Source: Callorhinus ursinus (lineage: Eukaryota; Chordata; Mammalia; Carnivora; Otariidae). From it: a stretch of DNA of 64,000 bases. This document shows, in pieces, positions 44,010-55,574 of the stretch. A program made the position numbers and the translations under genes. Below the pieces are notes generated by a model, which was given only the letters and a program-made list of their open reading frames with translations, searched no databases and had not been told where the DNA came from. The first letter of the stretch is position 1, and each line of letters starts with the position of its first letter. The DNA is taken from NCBI RefSeq assembly GCF_003265705.1, contig NW_020312902.1:7519795-7583794 (forward strand), in the 5' to 3' direction.

Positions 44010-44600
44010 ACTTGATAAATATTTATAGAGCATCCACAGTGGTTGTACATCAGCACATCCATGGGACCTAAAAGTGAATAAAACAGAGATGGCTGCCTAA
44101 CTTCATGGATGTTACATTCCAACTGGGGAGAGACAGATAATAAACAAGTAACCCAATCAGTAAACAAGATCCTTTCAGGTGTGACAAATGCTATATCGTA
44201 CTATAAAGAAATAAAACAAGGTATGGAAATAAAAAGCAATGCAAGGGGAAGACATCCAAGAACTGAGAAGTAAATGATAGGGAGTCAGCCATCAGTCCTA
44301 GCAGGGGCAAAGGTCTGCAAAGGTGCCACAGGTGGGCAATCTTGGCGTGTTCCAAGGAAAGAAGGCAGACCAGCATAACTGGAACCTGGTAAATGAGAGG
44401 GAGAAAAACGTAAGAGGAGGCTGGTGGAACAGAAAGGGACTAGGTCATGGTAGAGTCAGGATTCTATTCTAAGTCCGATGAGAAGCCACTGGAAGGTTTT
44501 TGAGGGAGAGAATGACATGATCTGATAAAAGTTCACTCTGGCTTTTATTTGCAAAATGGATTATAGAGGGTAAGAATGAATGCATCTAAGATGTAAATTC
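44010..44600 (-). mobile_element. L2 LINE 3' region, long
   Basis: ATAAATATTTATAGAGCATCCACAGTGG, ATGGATGTTACATTCCAACTGGGGAGAGACAGATAATAAACAAG, then AGGATTCTATTCTAAGTCCGATGAGAAGCCACTGGAAGGTTTTTGAGGGAGAGAATGACATGATCTGAT. One of the longest L2 copies in the window. Confidence 0.88.
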
Positions 44601-44679
44601 TCTGTCTAAATCTGGGGTGGGGGTTAGGTGAGGAACTGTTGAGCAAGAGTAAAGAAGCAAGAAGTAAACAGGTTGTATT

Positions 44680-44985
44680 AATTGAACATAAGATAAGCCG
44701 CTATATCAAAAAGATCCCATAATACAGTAGCTCAAAAAAGATACAAGTTTATCTCTCTCTTGTGTAAGTCCACAGTTGAACAGTCTAGGGTTTGCAGGAT
44801 AGCTCTTGGCCCTGAAAAGTTATCAAGGACATAAGCCACTAAAGTGACCCAGCCACGCCCAACCTATGGCTTCTATCTCTGGATCCCAGGTAAATGCTTT
44901 AGTTTTGCCGTCCCACAGACATGATAAAGGGGCAAAGGGAGAACTACAGGGAGTGGTGTGCTGATCAATGTTTTAAACAGTCATT
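44680..44985. mobile_element. Possible ancient LTR/L1M-type repeat
   Basis: ACAGTAGCTCAAAAAAGATACAAGTTTATCTCTCTCTTGTGTAAGTCCACAGTTGAACAGTCTAGGGTTTGCAGGATAGCTCT resembles a frequently seen decayed mammalian repeat, unnamed here. Confidence 0.4.
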
Positions 44986-45124
44986 ATAACTGGCTCTCTT
45001 GGGGGTGACGGGTGGGGGGTGGAGGGGAGGGGACCGGATCTGTAGCGTTTGCTGATTTCCACAGTGTCAATACTTCCACCGTAGTTGATTTCAGGCTATC
45101 TACTTGACCTCACTGAATTCAGTT

Positions 45125-45403
45125 AGAAAGAGATGCATAGCAGGAGGGGAAGAATGAAGGGGGGGAAATCGGAGGGGGCAGACGAACCATGAGAGACGAT
45201 GGACTCTGAAAAACAAACTGAGGGTTCTAGAGGGGAGGGGGTGGGGGGATGGGTTACCCTGGTGATGGGTATTAAAGAGGGCACGTTCTGCGTGGAGCAC
45301 TGGGTGTTATGCACAAACAATGAATCATGGAACACTACATCAAAAACTAATGATGTATGGTGATTAACATAACATAATAATAAAAAAAAGAAAGAGATGC
45401 ATA
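45125..45403 (+). mobile_element. Young 5'-truncated L1 insertion with 15-bp target duplication
   Basis: About 250 bp of L1 3' end (45140-45388): GAACCATGAGAGACGATGGACTCTGA, GGGTATTAAAGAGGGCACGTTCTGCGTGGAGC, and the tail AACATAATAATAAAAAAA. The perfect duplication AGAAAGAGATGCATA is at 45125-45139 and 45389-45403. It contains no ORF2 sequence. Minus-strand frames of 66-70 codons inside it are shadows. Confidence 0.97.
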
Positions 45404-45559
45404 CAGTGGAGTTTCATAGGTCCTGATAGGTTGACTTTGGCATACCACTGGCCCCAGGGCAAAGCTTCTGCTGTGAGCTAATCCCATCTGGGATCATGAC
45501 AAGTTATAGCACACCCACAGGGTTTGGGGAAAGCCACACCTTGATTAGTGCAAAAGCAT

Positions 45560-45930
45560 CCAAAATTTTACCAAAATTCACAGAAAAGGCAATTTTTAAA
45601 TGAGAGATATAAGTATGTGGGATTCTTATAGCAATAAAACTATTCTGAATGATACTGTAATGGTGGATACATTCCATTATACGCTTGTGAAAATTCCATA
45701 GAATGTCCAACAGGAAGAGTGAATTCTAATGTAAATTACCGACTTTAGTTAATAATATCAATAATGGCTTATTAATTATAACAAACATACCACACTAATG
45801 CATATGTCAATAAGAGGGGAAGTTGAGGGAAGGGGTATCAGGGAGTATGTTGGAACTCTCTGTACTTTCCATTCATTTTTTTTTTTGTAAACCCAAAAGT
45901 GCTTTAAAAAATAGTCTATTAATTAAAAAA
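45560..45930 (+). mobile_element. L1M (L1MB-like) 3' end
   Basis: TGAGGGAAGGGGTATCAGGGAGTATGTTGGAACTCTCTGTACTTTCC, GTAAACCCAAAAGTGCTTTAAAAAATAGTCTATTAATTAAAAAAAAG is the typical L1MA/L1MB 3' end. The left limit is approximate. Confidence 0.85.
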
Positions 45931-46452
45931 AAGTTACCGAGAAAAAAATCAACAACATGTGTATGTATGTAAATGTGAATGTGCACACATGGGTACGTGT
46001 GTGCGGGTGCGTGTGATAGGAGGGACCTCACAGGCCTGATGGCAGGAGACCTGATTGACTCCCCTATCCCAGTACCCTAAGCCTGGCAGAGCAAGACCAA
46101 AGGTAATCCTGTGGAGGAAATGCCCATCTTTCTTCAGTCAGCATGTCCTCTACAAGGTCACTAAGTTGGAGCTTATTGTGGACCTGCCGAAAACTCCACT
46201 TTCCCTGACTGGAGACATTTCCAAAGAGAAGAATTATAAATCAGTGGTCATCCCTGTCTTTCATCCCTTCCCATACAAATCTCCTCTCTGCAATCTTGTT
46301 GGAAATAACCATGTGTGTTCTATTTGGGGGCTGGGGAAAGACACCAAGATGCGGCATGAGAAGAGTCACTGCCTCTCCCTGCCCCTACCCCAAAGACGAA
46401 TAACTAAAAGATCATCTTTCATGTCCCCAAATATCCCATTTCTTTGTCATTA
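45931..46452. other. Unique sequence
   Basis: A short GTGTATGTATGT/GTGTGCGGGTGCGTGTG stretch at 45959-46015. The 137-codon plus frame (46055-46468) has no domain and runs into the LTR, so it is taken as chance. Confidence 0.45.
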
Positions 46453-46928
46453 TATTATGGTAGGCTGAATGATGGCACCCTAAAGATGACTGCATCCTAA
46501 TCCGCAGAACCTGGGAATATGTTCCAGACATGGCAAAAGGGACTTTGCAGACGTGATCAAGGTGAGGATTCTGAGATGAGAGATTATCCTGGTTTATCTA
46601 GTTCGACTCCGTGTAGTCACAAGGGTCATTATAAAACAGAAAGCAATGTGAAGGAAGCTGAGGGACACACAGAGAGATTAGAAGGTATGATGCTGCTGGC
46701 TTTGAAGATGGAGGATGGGCCAAGTGCCCAGGAAGGCAGAGAGCCTCTAAAAGCTGGGAAACGCAAGGAAACTCATTCTTCCCTAAATCATCCAGAAGGA
46801 ATGCAGCTCTCCTGACCCATTTTAGGATTCCTGACTTCCCAAACTATAAGAGAATTAAAAAAAAAAAAAAAACACTAAGTTTGTGGTAATTTGTGGCAGC
46901 AATTTGTGACACCATAGGAAACTAATAT
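46453..46928 (+). mobile_element. MLT1-type (ERVL-MaLR) LTR
   Basis: GGCTGAATGATGGCACCCTAAAGATG, GGGACTTTGCAGACGTGATCAAGG, TCATTATAAAACAGAAAGCAATGTGAAGGAAGC, CAGAAGGAATGCAGCTCTCCTGACCC and the end ACACTAAGTTTGTGGTAATTTGTGGCAGC...GGAAACTAATATA follow the MLT1 plan throughout. An A-run at 46856-46872 sits where the AATAAA region should be. A 98-codon frame inside is not a gene. Confidence 0.9.
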
Positions 46929-46929
46929 A

Positions 46930-47157
46930 TGTACCTTCTACCTGGGATTCTGCTCTCTCTGTACCTATCAAACTACCCAGGTGTCTCTTCTGCCTATCCT
47001 GTTCTTTTAGCTCTTATCTTCAATCCGTAGTTCCCGGGCCAAGCCCAAACAGAACACATGCCACGATCTTGCCTCTCTCTTCGTAGTCTGGCACAACTGC
47101 TGGCTGACAGATGAGCATGCTCAAAGAGAATTTGCTAAATGAATGAATGAATGTTGC
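46930..47157 (+). mobile_element. L2 3' end, decayed
   Basis: CTGGCACAACTGCTGGCTGACAGATGAGCATGCTCAAAGAGAATTTGCTAAATGAATGAATGAATG ends like L2. The upstream part is poorly kept. Confidence 0.6.
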
Positions 47158-47914
47158 TTTCCAAAGTCATTCCATGTTTAAAAGGATGATGTGGGGGGGG
47201 GGTTGTTTTTTAGTATTTTGTTTTCAGCTGTGCTGTTTGCTTTAATCTACCCTCAATCCCATAAGAAACCACCCACACATGGTGGCTTCTAGCTGGAAGT
47301 ACACATGGATTCTTTTTTTTTTTTTTGGTTCTGAACTGCCCCCATCGTCTGAGCTCTTTATGGGGCTCCTCTTCCCAGGACTTCGTGCTGGTAAATTCCA
47401 TCTCAACTTCTTTTTATGTGGGACACCAATCTAAACTAGAATCATATGGAAGCTCTATGGAGCCCCAAAATATACAGCCGTGGGGTGGGGGCAAAAAGAG
47501 ACAGTGACTGTATCTGAGCTAGCACAATGGTTAGCATGTGAAACTCATAAAGAACATCTGGGAGCTGCATAGGCGTGTTGGGTTCATAAAGAGGAAAACA
47601 CTCTCAAGTCGCAGATTTTATCCCAACCCAGTCATCCACCTCAGATATGCAATGTCCTACGTCCCAAGGGGACTGGGCGACAAACTGTAAGCAGATGAGA
47701 TTCCAAGGTGAAAAACCCACTCAAATGATGTCTCCTTCCACAGGTGGGTCATAGAGTCTAGGAGTGTAGGAAAACGCATTGCAAAGAAATGTAAAGACCA
47801 GTAGTTCAACTTTTCTTTCGAGCCAAGCCAGTTACTTCTCCTCTCAGACCTTGGTTTGACCACACAGACAGCAAATGGCTGGGTCGAGTCTTGGCAGCAT
47901 CAATGCAACAAGGC
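47158..47914. other. Unique sequence
   Basis: A G-run at 47192-47202 and a T-run at 47312-47325. No gene is recognised. Confidence 0.5.
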
Positions 47915-48156
47915 AGGCACATTCATGGGTGCCTGGGTGGCGCAGTCGGTTGTGTGCCCAACTCTTGGTTTTGTCTCAGGTCATGATCGCAGGTCCTGGG
48001 GATCGATCCCCATGTCCGTTTCTGTGGTCAGCACAGAGTCTGCTCTGGATTCTCTCTCTCTCTCCCTTGCCCTCTGCCTGTCCCCCCACTCAGGTGCGCG
48101 CTTGCTCTCTCTCAAATAAATAAATAAATCTTTAGATAAAAAACAAAGGCACATTC
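47915..48156 (+). mobile_element. Older SINEC with 10-bp target duplication
   Basis: The body is 47925-48146. It has the older-type head GGGTGCCTGGGTGGCGCAGTCGGTTGTGTGCCCAACTCTTGG, B box GGATCGATCCC and tail AAATAAATAAATAAATCTTTAG. The duplication AGGCACATTC lies at 47915-47924 and 48147-48156. The CAACTCTTGGTTTTG variant belongs to an older carnivore SINE class than the CTTCGGCTCAGG copies. Confidence 0.93.
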
Positions 48157-49339
48157 GTTTTTAACTCAGGATAAGTCAGAAGGCAATGAAATGATGAAAT
48201 GATCACATCAACTTTCTAGATTTTAATATTGAATAATTTCCCATTTTTGGTTCTCTACAAAATGATTGAATTCATCCAACCGGGAAGACACACACACCCA
48301 ACTGGAAAGAGAGTTTCTCCACTGAGGTGACAATGATTGTGGGACAGTCAGCACTTTTCACCGTCATCCCTCTTTTCCATTCCATGAAGCTGGGAAATGC
48401 CAAGTATCAAATATTTCCAGTTACCTAAGCTCTGCGAGATGGAGCTTTTATTTCCTAGAGATAACACTAAGCAGGAGATTTCAGAGAAGTCACCATTTAA
48501 ATGTCCCAAATTGATTGGCCTTAAAATGTCAGGAGCAGAGGAAGAGGAGGAAGATACCAATTAAACTGAACCCTCAGGCACAGATGTCTCTTTATAGGCA
48601 TCTGCCGAGTGGAAACTGCTTGGGACCACCTCCACTGTGCGGACCCCATCTCCAGTGACTGCCCACCTCTCAGAATGACCCCCAGGCTAATGACAGAATA
48701 TGACTTCAGTCATTCCAAATGAGACCCCACTGCTGTAACCAACATTTGGCTTTTCTGGAGGGGTTCATTTAAGACTTGCTCCCCACAGTTCTAGGCAGAA
48801 AAATTTATATCAACTTAAATACAAGGAAATGCCTCAAGCTCATGCATCTCTAACGAGGACTGGCAGAGTCCACCTGATATGAAGAAAGGCACTTGTGGCT
48901 TTCTAGTTCTGTTCTGTACAGACAAGCCTCATATAAGGGTGTTCTCCTGGTGCTCAGCTTCGGTCCTAAACTACAACCCATGAAATGACTGGAGGAGAAA
49001 GTTCATAGACGAAGAAACACAGGTTAACAACCATAGGGAAAAAGTTTGATCTCCGTTGTAATCAAAGATGTTTAAATTTCCATAACAATGAGAAACCAAT
49101 CGTTTGCAAGATATGAGAAGATATGTAGGATATGTACATATATAAAAGATTTGTACATACATATCAGATATGTACACATATATATATGTATATGTATATA
49201 TAGATATAGATAGACATCAGAGCCGGTGAAGTTGGGATGTAATAAACATTCTCATAGTATGCTGGGGACACTGCTTTAGAAAGAAAACCAGTCATTTATA
49301 CAAGAATTTTAAAAAGAACCCTCTGAACTAATCCTACCA
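48157..49339. other. Unique sequence with a TA-rich patch
   Basis: No gene is recognised. 49125-49217 is a TATGTACATA/TATATATG low-complexity patch with dyad symmetry. Confidence 0.5.
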
Positions 49340-49790
49340 CTTCTGAAAAGTAGTTGAAGGTAATTACCCAACACTTACTGCACAAAATCTTCAAAGCAGT
49401 ATTACCTACAGCAGCCAAAACAATAAAAATAATAAAAGGAAGCCTTCTAACTAGCCCCTAGATAGCTATGGCACACCCACATGATGGAATATTAGGCAGC
49501 CCTTAAAAACAGTATATAAACACCATCTTAAAACACCTGAAGACGTTGTAAAATGTAAATATTGCCACATTACATTTAAAGGAAAGGATAAAGTTGTATA
49601 TACAGTACACTGACAACTTCTGGGGGAGAAGCCTTGCAGTAATGTAGGCACATCAAAATGCAATTGGAAGGTCAGATCGTGGAAGATATCTTCACACTTA
49701 TTTTGCATTTTCCAATTTTCACAACAAGCACATACTATTTTCATAATCAGAAGAAATGTAATTAAAAAAGAAACTATGTTTTGAAACATA
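49340..49790 (+). mobile_element. L1M/HAL1-type LINE 3' region
   Basis: ACAGCAGCCAAAACAATAAAAATAATAAAAGG, GGCACACCCACATGATGGAATATTAGGCAGCCCTTAAAAACAG, and TTTTGCATTTTCCAATTTTCACAACAAGCACATACTATTTTCATAATCAG are standard for the old-L1/HAL1 3' part. The 116-codon antisense frame (49466-49816) is a shadow of it. Confidence 0.8.
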
Positions 49791-50539
49791 AGTAAAATGA
49801 AAGAATGAAAGTGCAAGGAAAAGGTTGCCCATTTAGACCTCTACTCTAGGGAACAGAAACTGTGGGAAAGCCCACATCCTGTTTTAATCCATATGCAAAT
49901 AAAACCCTCATCTCTATCTGCAGATATTCATGAATATGGAGACTAAGGCAGCTGAAACTAGGACTTTGATGTATGCCAATGCACGCAGAGCTATTAGAAA
50001 GAGGATTTGTGATAATCCTGTTGACACAACCCAAAGAACCTTACCTATTCCAGAGCTCAGCTGGAGCACAAAAATATCGTAGAAAGACAAACAGCATGGG
50101 GTAATTTAGCAATTAAGGGAATTGCAGTAAACAGATTGGAGGATGGGCTCATTTATCTCCATTTCCAAAGTTTCAATAATAGATTTCTTTGGAGGGTAAG
50201 AGAGAATAAAACCCTGCAAGCTAATATTTCCTTTGAGAAACCGTAAGGGGCAGGAAATGTTTCCTTTGCCATTATGCAAAGGTTAGGGCAATGAAAAGCT
50301 ACAATAAAATGCTTTGGAATCCCACAGAGTGGCATGTATCACAGGACAAATTATGGCTCTGGCCGTGGAATGATCCTCTGCAACATCACTGAGATGAGAC
50401 CCCACGGGGCAGGAGCTTTGTTCACCTCCAACCTCAAACAATCTTGCACATAACAGATTCTGGAAAATTCCCTTTAGGCTAGTTTGCAGGAGTCAGTTTT
50501 CGATGTGGGAAACAAAGGCAGAAAAAAAATTCTTAAATT
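49791..50539. other. Unique sequence
   Basis: No gene is recognised. An A-run at 50520-50529 may mark the end of retroviral internal sequence next to the LTR, but this is uncertain. Confidence 0.4.
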
Positions 50540-51212
50540 ACCTTACTATCTCTAGCCCGTTGACAAGTCCTTGAAACAGGCAGAGTGACATACCTCTAGA
50601 ACTCAGCTGCCTCGATGGTACTACTTTGCCCAACCCCCAGGATCCTGTGAGTCTACTTTAACATACAAAAATTCCTTTGGTCCTGGGATCGAGTCCTGTC
50701 ATCGGACTCCTTGCTCAGCGGGGATCTTGCTTCTCCCCCTGCTTGTGCTCGCGCTTTCTCTCTCTCTCTCTCTCTCGCTCGCTCGCTCTCGCTCTGGCAA
50801 ATAAATAAAATCTTTAAAAAAAAATTCCTTTGGAAACTTCCTTTATCTCGACCCCTCCCACCCAAGATACCTGTTGCCAACATCCCCCAAGCGTATGACC
50901 CACCGATATACATCTGAAGGGTCTCATGCCTGAGGGTTTACTAAACAGTAATAAATGACTTTTTCCTAAACAATAGCTAGCCCCCTCAGGATCCTGGAAA
51001 TCTTGTTTCTAAAATATCTGGGAGGCTTACGCTATCCCTAACCCCCTCCCAATTTCAAAGTATATAATGGGCCACTCCTTGACCCCAGAGCGGCTCTTTC
51101 TGCCCACGGGCCCTGTCCCTGTGCTTTAATAAAACCACCTTTTTGCAGCAAAGACATCTCATGAATTCCTTCTTGGCCATCAGCTTCGAACCCTAACGTC
51201 TTTCCCACCTCA
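50540..51212 (+). mobile_element. ERV-type solo LTR, interrupted by a SINE
   Basis: Promoter-like features are in the right order: TATATAA at 51061-51067, the GC-rich stretch CCCCAGAGCGGCTCTTTCTG, AATAAA at 51128-51133, then TTTTGCAGCAAAGACATCTC and a CA end near 51212. Carnivore gammaretrovirus-like (ERV1) LTRs have this layout. The left edge is not sharp (TGACATACC at 50586 is one candidate start) and no flanking duplication was found. No gag, pol or env sequence is seen beside it. The SINE at 50681-50819 splits it. Confidence 0.7.
50667..50833 (+). mobile_element. 5'-truncated SINEC inserted in the LTR, 14-bp target duplication
   Basis: The body is 50681-50819. It starts TCCTGGGATCGAGTCC, so the tRNA-like head with the A box (about 55-60 bp) is missing while the B box remains (50686-50696). 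A CT/CGCT pyrimidine tract and a normal AATAAATAAAATCTTT tail follow. The perfect duplication AAAAATTCCTTTGG (50667-50680 and 50820-50833) shows truncation occurred at insertion and not by later deletion. Confidence 0.95.
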
Positions 51213-52234
51213 GCTTTGACTTCCCTGCAAGACTGCTGTCCCATGGAATCTGCTCTGACTTGAGACTTGATAATCTGTTTTGCCAGAAAATATATAGGAC
51301 GATCGAAGAGAATACATTTTAGGAAGTTGCTAAAGAAAAAAAATTTGACAAAGATGCGATTTTGTTTTAAAGGCCCAATAAGTAATATTGTGAATGACCG
51401 TGGGTGTGGGTCAGTTAACACTGAGCTTCTGCACTAAACGTCAACCCTTCATGGCTTTTCCTCCCTGAGACTCTGTTTCTGTGACTATAAAGTGGAGGCA
51501 GGAGGGTGGACAGCGGGGTTGGAGTGGGGGCGGGGGTTGCATTCCGTGAGTTCTGCATCCCATTACAGGGTTAACGTTCACTGACCCGAAGAAGAGGAGT
51601 ATGAGAGAAATCTTGCTTGGGGTGGAAGGAAGCACCTTGCAAAGAAAGAGATTATGCGAACCACACAGACTGGCCCCCAACAGCACTGTCCACATCGCTG
51701 ATGCACAGTTGATAAGATTGCATAGTGCCATCTGGATGCTATGGTTTAACCACACCCAACACTCAGCTGTCTAATTTGAAGCACTTGCCCAGGAAACCAG
51801 AATCAATTGCTCTGTCTCCCAGCAAACCTCAAACTACACATCACTCAGGGAATTGTCCCCGAGCTCAAGTTGTTGATGGTCAAGCTGTCAGCACTGGGTG
51901 GCCTCATTCACATTCATTCTTGGAAGCCGGCTCCTTCTGTGGGCAGGAAACAAAGCTGCTGTCCTGGGCAGAATCACGCCCCGCCGGCCCCATCAGTCTG
52001 CTGTCTTAATTAGAAATTCCCCTTGTGGTTAAAGTCTTTTCACTGGTTCCCAGGCCTCATCCCAGAGAACACATACCTTTGAACAAAGACCCCAGGTGAC
52101 AGCAAGAACCAACTGATCCAACAAATCAGCTGTGTTCCCAAGCTATAGTGGTTGGTCAGTATTTTGACTATAACCCCTGGCTATGTGTCACTAAAGAAAA
52201 AAAGTCACTAAAATGCGGAGGACATGATATTTAC
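51213..52234. other. Unique sequence
   Basis: No gene is recognised. The 127-codon minus frame (51038-51421) overlaps the LTR end and has no retroviral motif. The 94-104 codon frames at 51441-52009 are on opposite strands without domains. Confidence 0.45.
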
Positions 52235-52330
52235 TAACTTAAATTCTAGTCCCAGCTCTGTCACACACTTGCAAAATGAACCCAAATGGACTACTTACTT
52301 CTCTAGACCTTGGTTTTCTTTTCTAGAGAG
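52235..52330 (+). mobile_element. MIR fragment
   Basis: AAATTCTAGTCCCAGCTCTGTCACACACTTGC...CTACTTACTTCTCTAGACCTTGGTTTTCTTTTC: sense MIR head and core. Confidence 0.65.
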
Positions 52331-53689
52331 GGTTTGGGCCTGTTCAGAAGGACTTTGCTGTTTTGTTTTATTTTGTTTTACTTTAACCAGACTCCATGAA
52401 ATCGTGACAGGTGTGGGTGTCTGTGCATGTTTTTCTTACAGAGGACCCAGAGCTTTCATCAGAGTCTCAAAGGGATCCCTGATCCAAACGTCAATTAAAA
52501 ACCACTTCTTTAAGCAAATCCAGAATTTGTACACAGGAGGGGCTTGGTGGCAGCATGCTGGTTGGCAAACAATTGTCTAGAAGCTGTGTTTGCACAGCGA
52601 GCACAATCATTTTATTTACACCATATGACACAGATCAATAGGAATGGCAGAATCTTCTAAAGATGCATTACATCAAGCTAAGAAAATAGTATTTATTTGT
52701 CCAAGCTGGTGGTGATGTTACTTTCTTACCAAGAGTGTCATTGCTGCTTACAATGACTTTGGGGATGAAGGAGAGGCCAAAGCACCCCAGGACAATTCTT
52801 GGCTCTAAGAGCTCAGAATGCTCCATAATTTCCATTTGGAATTGTAAGGTATAGGGAAGATCCAAAGAATGTGGTGCTTCTCCATGGAAGGCAGGCCCAG
52901 GAGACCAGAGGAATTTGAGGGGACAGAGGCATGCCACCAGCCAGGCCAAAGAACCAGGCTGATGGGCACGTCAACTGAATCTGTCCCATCTCATAGCTGT
53001 CTCCTTAAAAAATCTACTTGCCTCTACACCCTGTCTCAATGTCATTTTTTTAAAAGACTGCAGTGACTTTACCAGCCTGTTCTATTCAGATGGTGGTAAG
53101 AATGAGGCACTGAATAAATTATAAAGGATGGTAACAACTTTGTCAGAAAGAAAAGTTTGATTATATTTGCATAATCATGATGCTTTAAATAATGACAGTC
53201 CCCACTTCGGGCTTGGATGTCAACTCTCCTGGAGGTGTTAACATCATTATTCCACAGGAAAACACACAAAAGCAAGAGAATATTGTGTCCAGATCTCTGT
53301 GGGGTGATGTGGAAATCAGCATTAAGTGAGCTGATGGCACATCATTAAATAAGAAATCTTGTTTCCTCATAGGCTTCCCTGGAGAACTGCATTAATTCAG
53401 AAAACTTAGTTGGGGGAGGGCAACTCTTTCCTGGAAAGCATAAATGTGCAAAGACTATGTTTAAAGTCCCTGTGGATCATTGTTCAACCATAATGACTTC
53501 CCGGGGGAGTTTTCCAAGCACTCACATGGTATCATTATATGACAAATACATGGAAATTTAGGATGGCTATTCCAGATGGCCTTAGGATGATAAGCAAGTT
53601 GGTGACCTCCCAGTGACCACCATAAAAACAAAAGCACCACCACAACTACTAGGCACTCAGGGAAACAACACTGGAAAACTTAGATGTCC
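52331..53689. other. Unique sequence
   Basis: No gene or repeat is recognised; frames are at most 93 codons. A TTTTGTTTTATTTTGTTTTA patch lies at 52361-52382. Confidence 0.5.
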
Positions 53690-53975
53690 AATGTTAGACA
53701 AATGGTAGCAAATTACAATATGTCCGTAAAGTAATTATGATGCTGTCAATGAAAATTCTGCTCATGAGGAATATTTAAGGACAGGAGAAGAAAGCTGCTG
53801 ATATGTTAAATTAATAAATCAGGATTCAAAGCTGTATATAAATAAAGCATGATCCCACCTATGTTTAAGAAATAATCTAACAGATAACCATTAGTAACAT
53901 TTGTTGTACAAGTGACTTTTTTATACAATATATTCATTTTCTTTTTTACAATTCTTCATTGAAAAAGAATAAACA
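53690..53975 (+). mobile_element. L1M/HAL1-type LINE 3' fragment
   Basis: TCCAATGTTAGACAAATGGTAGCAAATTACAATATGTCCGTAAAGTAATTATGATGCTG...AAGCTGTATATAAATAAAGCATGATCCCACC matches the old-L1/HAL1 3' plan. Confidence 0.75.
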
Positions 53976-54494
53976 CCTTCAAACCTGATCTTCCTCACCA
54001 AGAAAGGACTTTTGAATGGAAATATCTAAAAATAAAGAGTTTTTCCTAAAATTAGGAGGACATATGTCTTTTTTCCCCAGGATGATAATCTGCTGTATCT
54101 GATGAACTCAAGGGACAGACTATATCAGGTCTACCGTTGGCAGGAACTTCAAACTCCTTGCCAGCCTTCTCTTCCTGTTCCTTCCCCCAGCTGCTCTGAG
54201 TCCTAAGACAGAACACAGCAGAGCACAACAGCCTTATCCTGTTCCTCGCTGGTGAATTTTGGCACAATCGTAGGGACCCAGAGTTCCCTTACTTGTGACC
54301 CCTAATGGGCCCTGAGGTAGAATGCCATCTGTTGCTAGTACTTGGAAGCCAGCCTGAAGCAGTAACACATTTACAAAACTGAGAATGGAAATCATTTCAG
54401 AGCCAAGATTCCATTTCCACCATCAATGGCCACTAAGCCTGACTTTGAGTATTCTTCTGCCAGAAGCACATTCTCCAAGTCAGGTGCAGGAGAA
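53976..54494. other. Unique sequence
   Basis: Nothing recognisable. Confidence 0.5.
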
Positions 54495-54637
54495 AGGGCT
54501 CAGGATGAACCCTGGTAGAATCCTAGCTCTGCCCGTTATGAACCGTGTGGCTTTGGGCAGATGGTTCAACCTCTTTGACCCTCAATATCCTTTCTATAAA
54601 ATAATATCTACCCCTAGACAGTTGTTGCAAGAAATAA
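54495..54637 (+). mobile_element. MIR SINE
   Basis: CCTGGTAGAATCCTAGCTCTGCCCGTTATGAACCGTGTGGCTTTGGGCAGATGGTTCAACCTCTTTGACCCTCAATATCC. Its 3' part is replaced by the TA-rich tract that follows. Confidence 0.85.
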
Positions 54638-54737
54638 TATATATATATTTTATATATATATATATTTATATATATTATATATATACGTATATACGTATAT
54701 GTATATGTATATATATATATACATATACATACATACA
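54638..54737. repeat. (TA)n / (TATG)n microsatellite
   Basis: About 100 bp of TATATA with interspersed TTTA, ACGTATA and ATACATAC, strongly self-complementary. Frames rich in Ile/Tyr across it are artefacts. Confidence 0.95.
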
Positions 54738-55574
54738 GTATTCTGGCCAGGGCCATCTGTGTGCTTTGGCATCAGTCAACCATCACTGCTAAAGTGAAGG
54801 TTCAGCTTGGTGTTACTGCTATGGAAATATATTGATCCTAAGGCACAGCTATCTATAGTGAGCAAAGAACCCACTGCAGAGACATGAAAAAAAAAATGGT
54901 ACTAATGAAAACAGTCTTCAATTAAGGGATCAAGCTAGCAGTGCCAATTCCATAGGGAATTCAGATTAGAGAAAAGGCAAAACAAAGACTACAATAATCA
55001 GAAATGGCTGTGAAGGAGGTCCCATTTGAGTTAGGCTTCGGGAGCTAGGTAAGAAAAATATTTTTTTCTCTATCTCTCTAGAAGCTTACACACTTATTCT
55101 TGGTAAAATGCACCCAACCTGACTGTCCTGCAACATCAGCTATAAAGTCATAAAAAGGAGCAGCCATAGTTGTTTTAAATAGCTATCCTTCTTTCCCTTC
55201 CTCCTTCCCTTGCTTTCCATCCTCCTATTTTTCATTTTAAGGAGTTTAAGGTTAATGTGTTTGGGGAATTTGGTGAGGAAGAAAAATATCACAAAAATGG
55301 GAATATTTGCAGGTTACAGAAGCCTACAAGTTATGGTGGCGGTCTTCTCTTTTAGAGGGCAGATGTACTTACCAGTCAGATGGTTAGATGCTAGTCTAAG
55401 CATCTCAGATTTTACCCTGAGATGCAGCTGGTTTGGTAGAAAGTTAGCCCAAGTGTGTACTTACAGTCACTTTCAGGTCCTGTGTAAAGCCCCACATTCC
55501 CACAAGTTTCCCTAAGAGAGGAGGCTGCTTATCTAACTGGCCCTAATAATTCCTGAAGTGTGTTCCTCCTTGAC
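54738..55574. other. Unique sequence
   Basis: A 101-codon plus frame (55210-55515) has no recognisable domain. No repeat was assigned. Confidence 0.45.

Noticed and set aside
51038..51421. Retroviral protein beside the LTR (127-codon minus frame)
   Set aside because: It runs antisense to the LTR, overlaps its end and shows no gag, pol or env motif.
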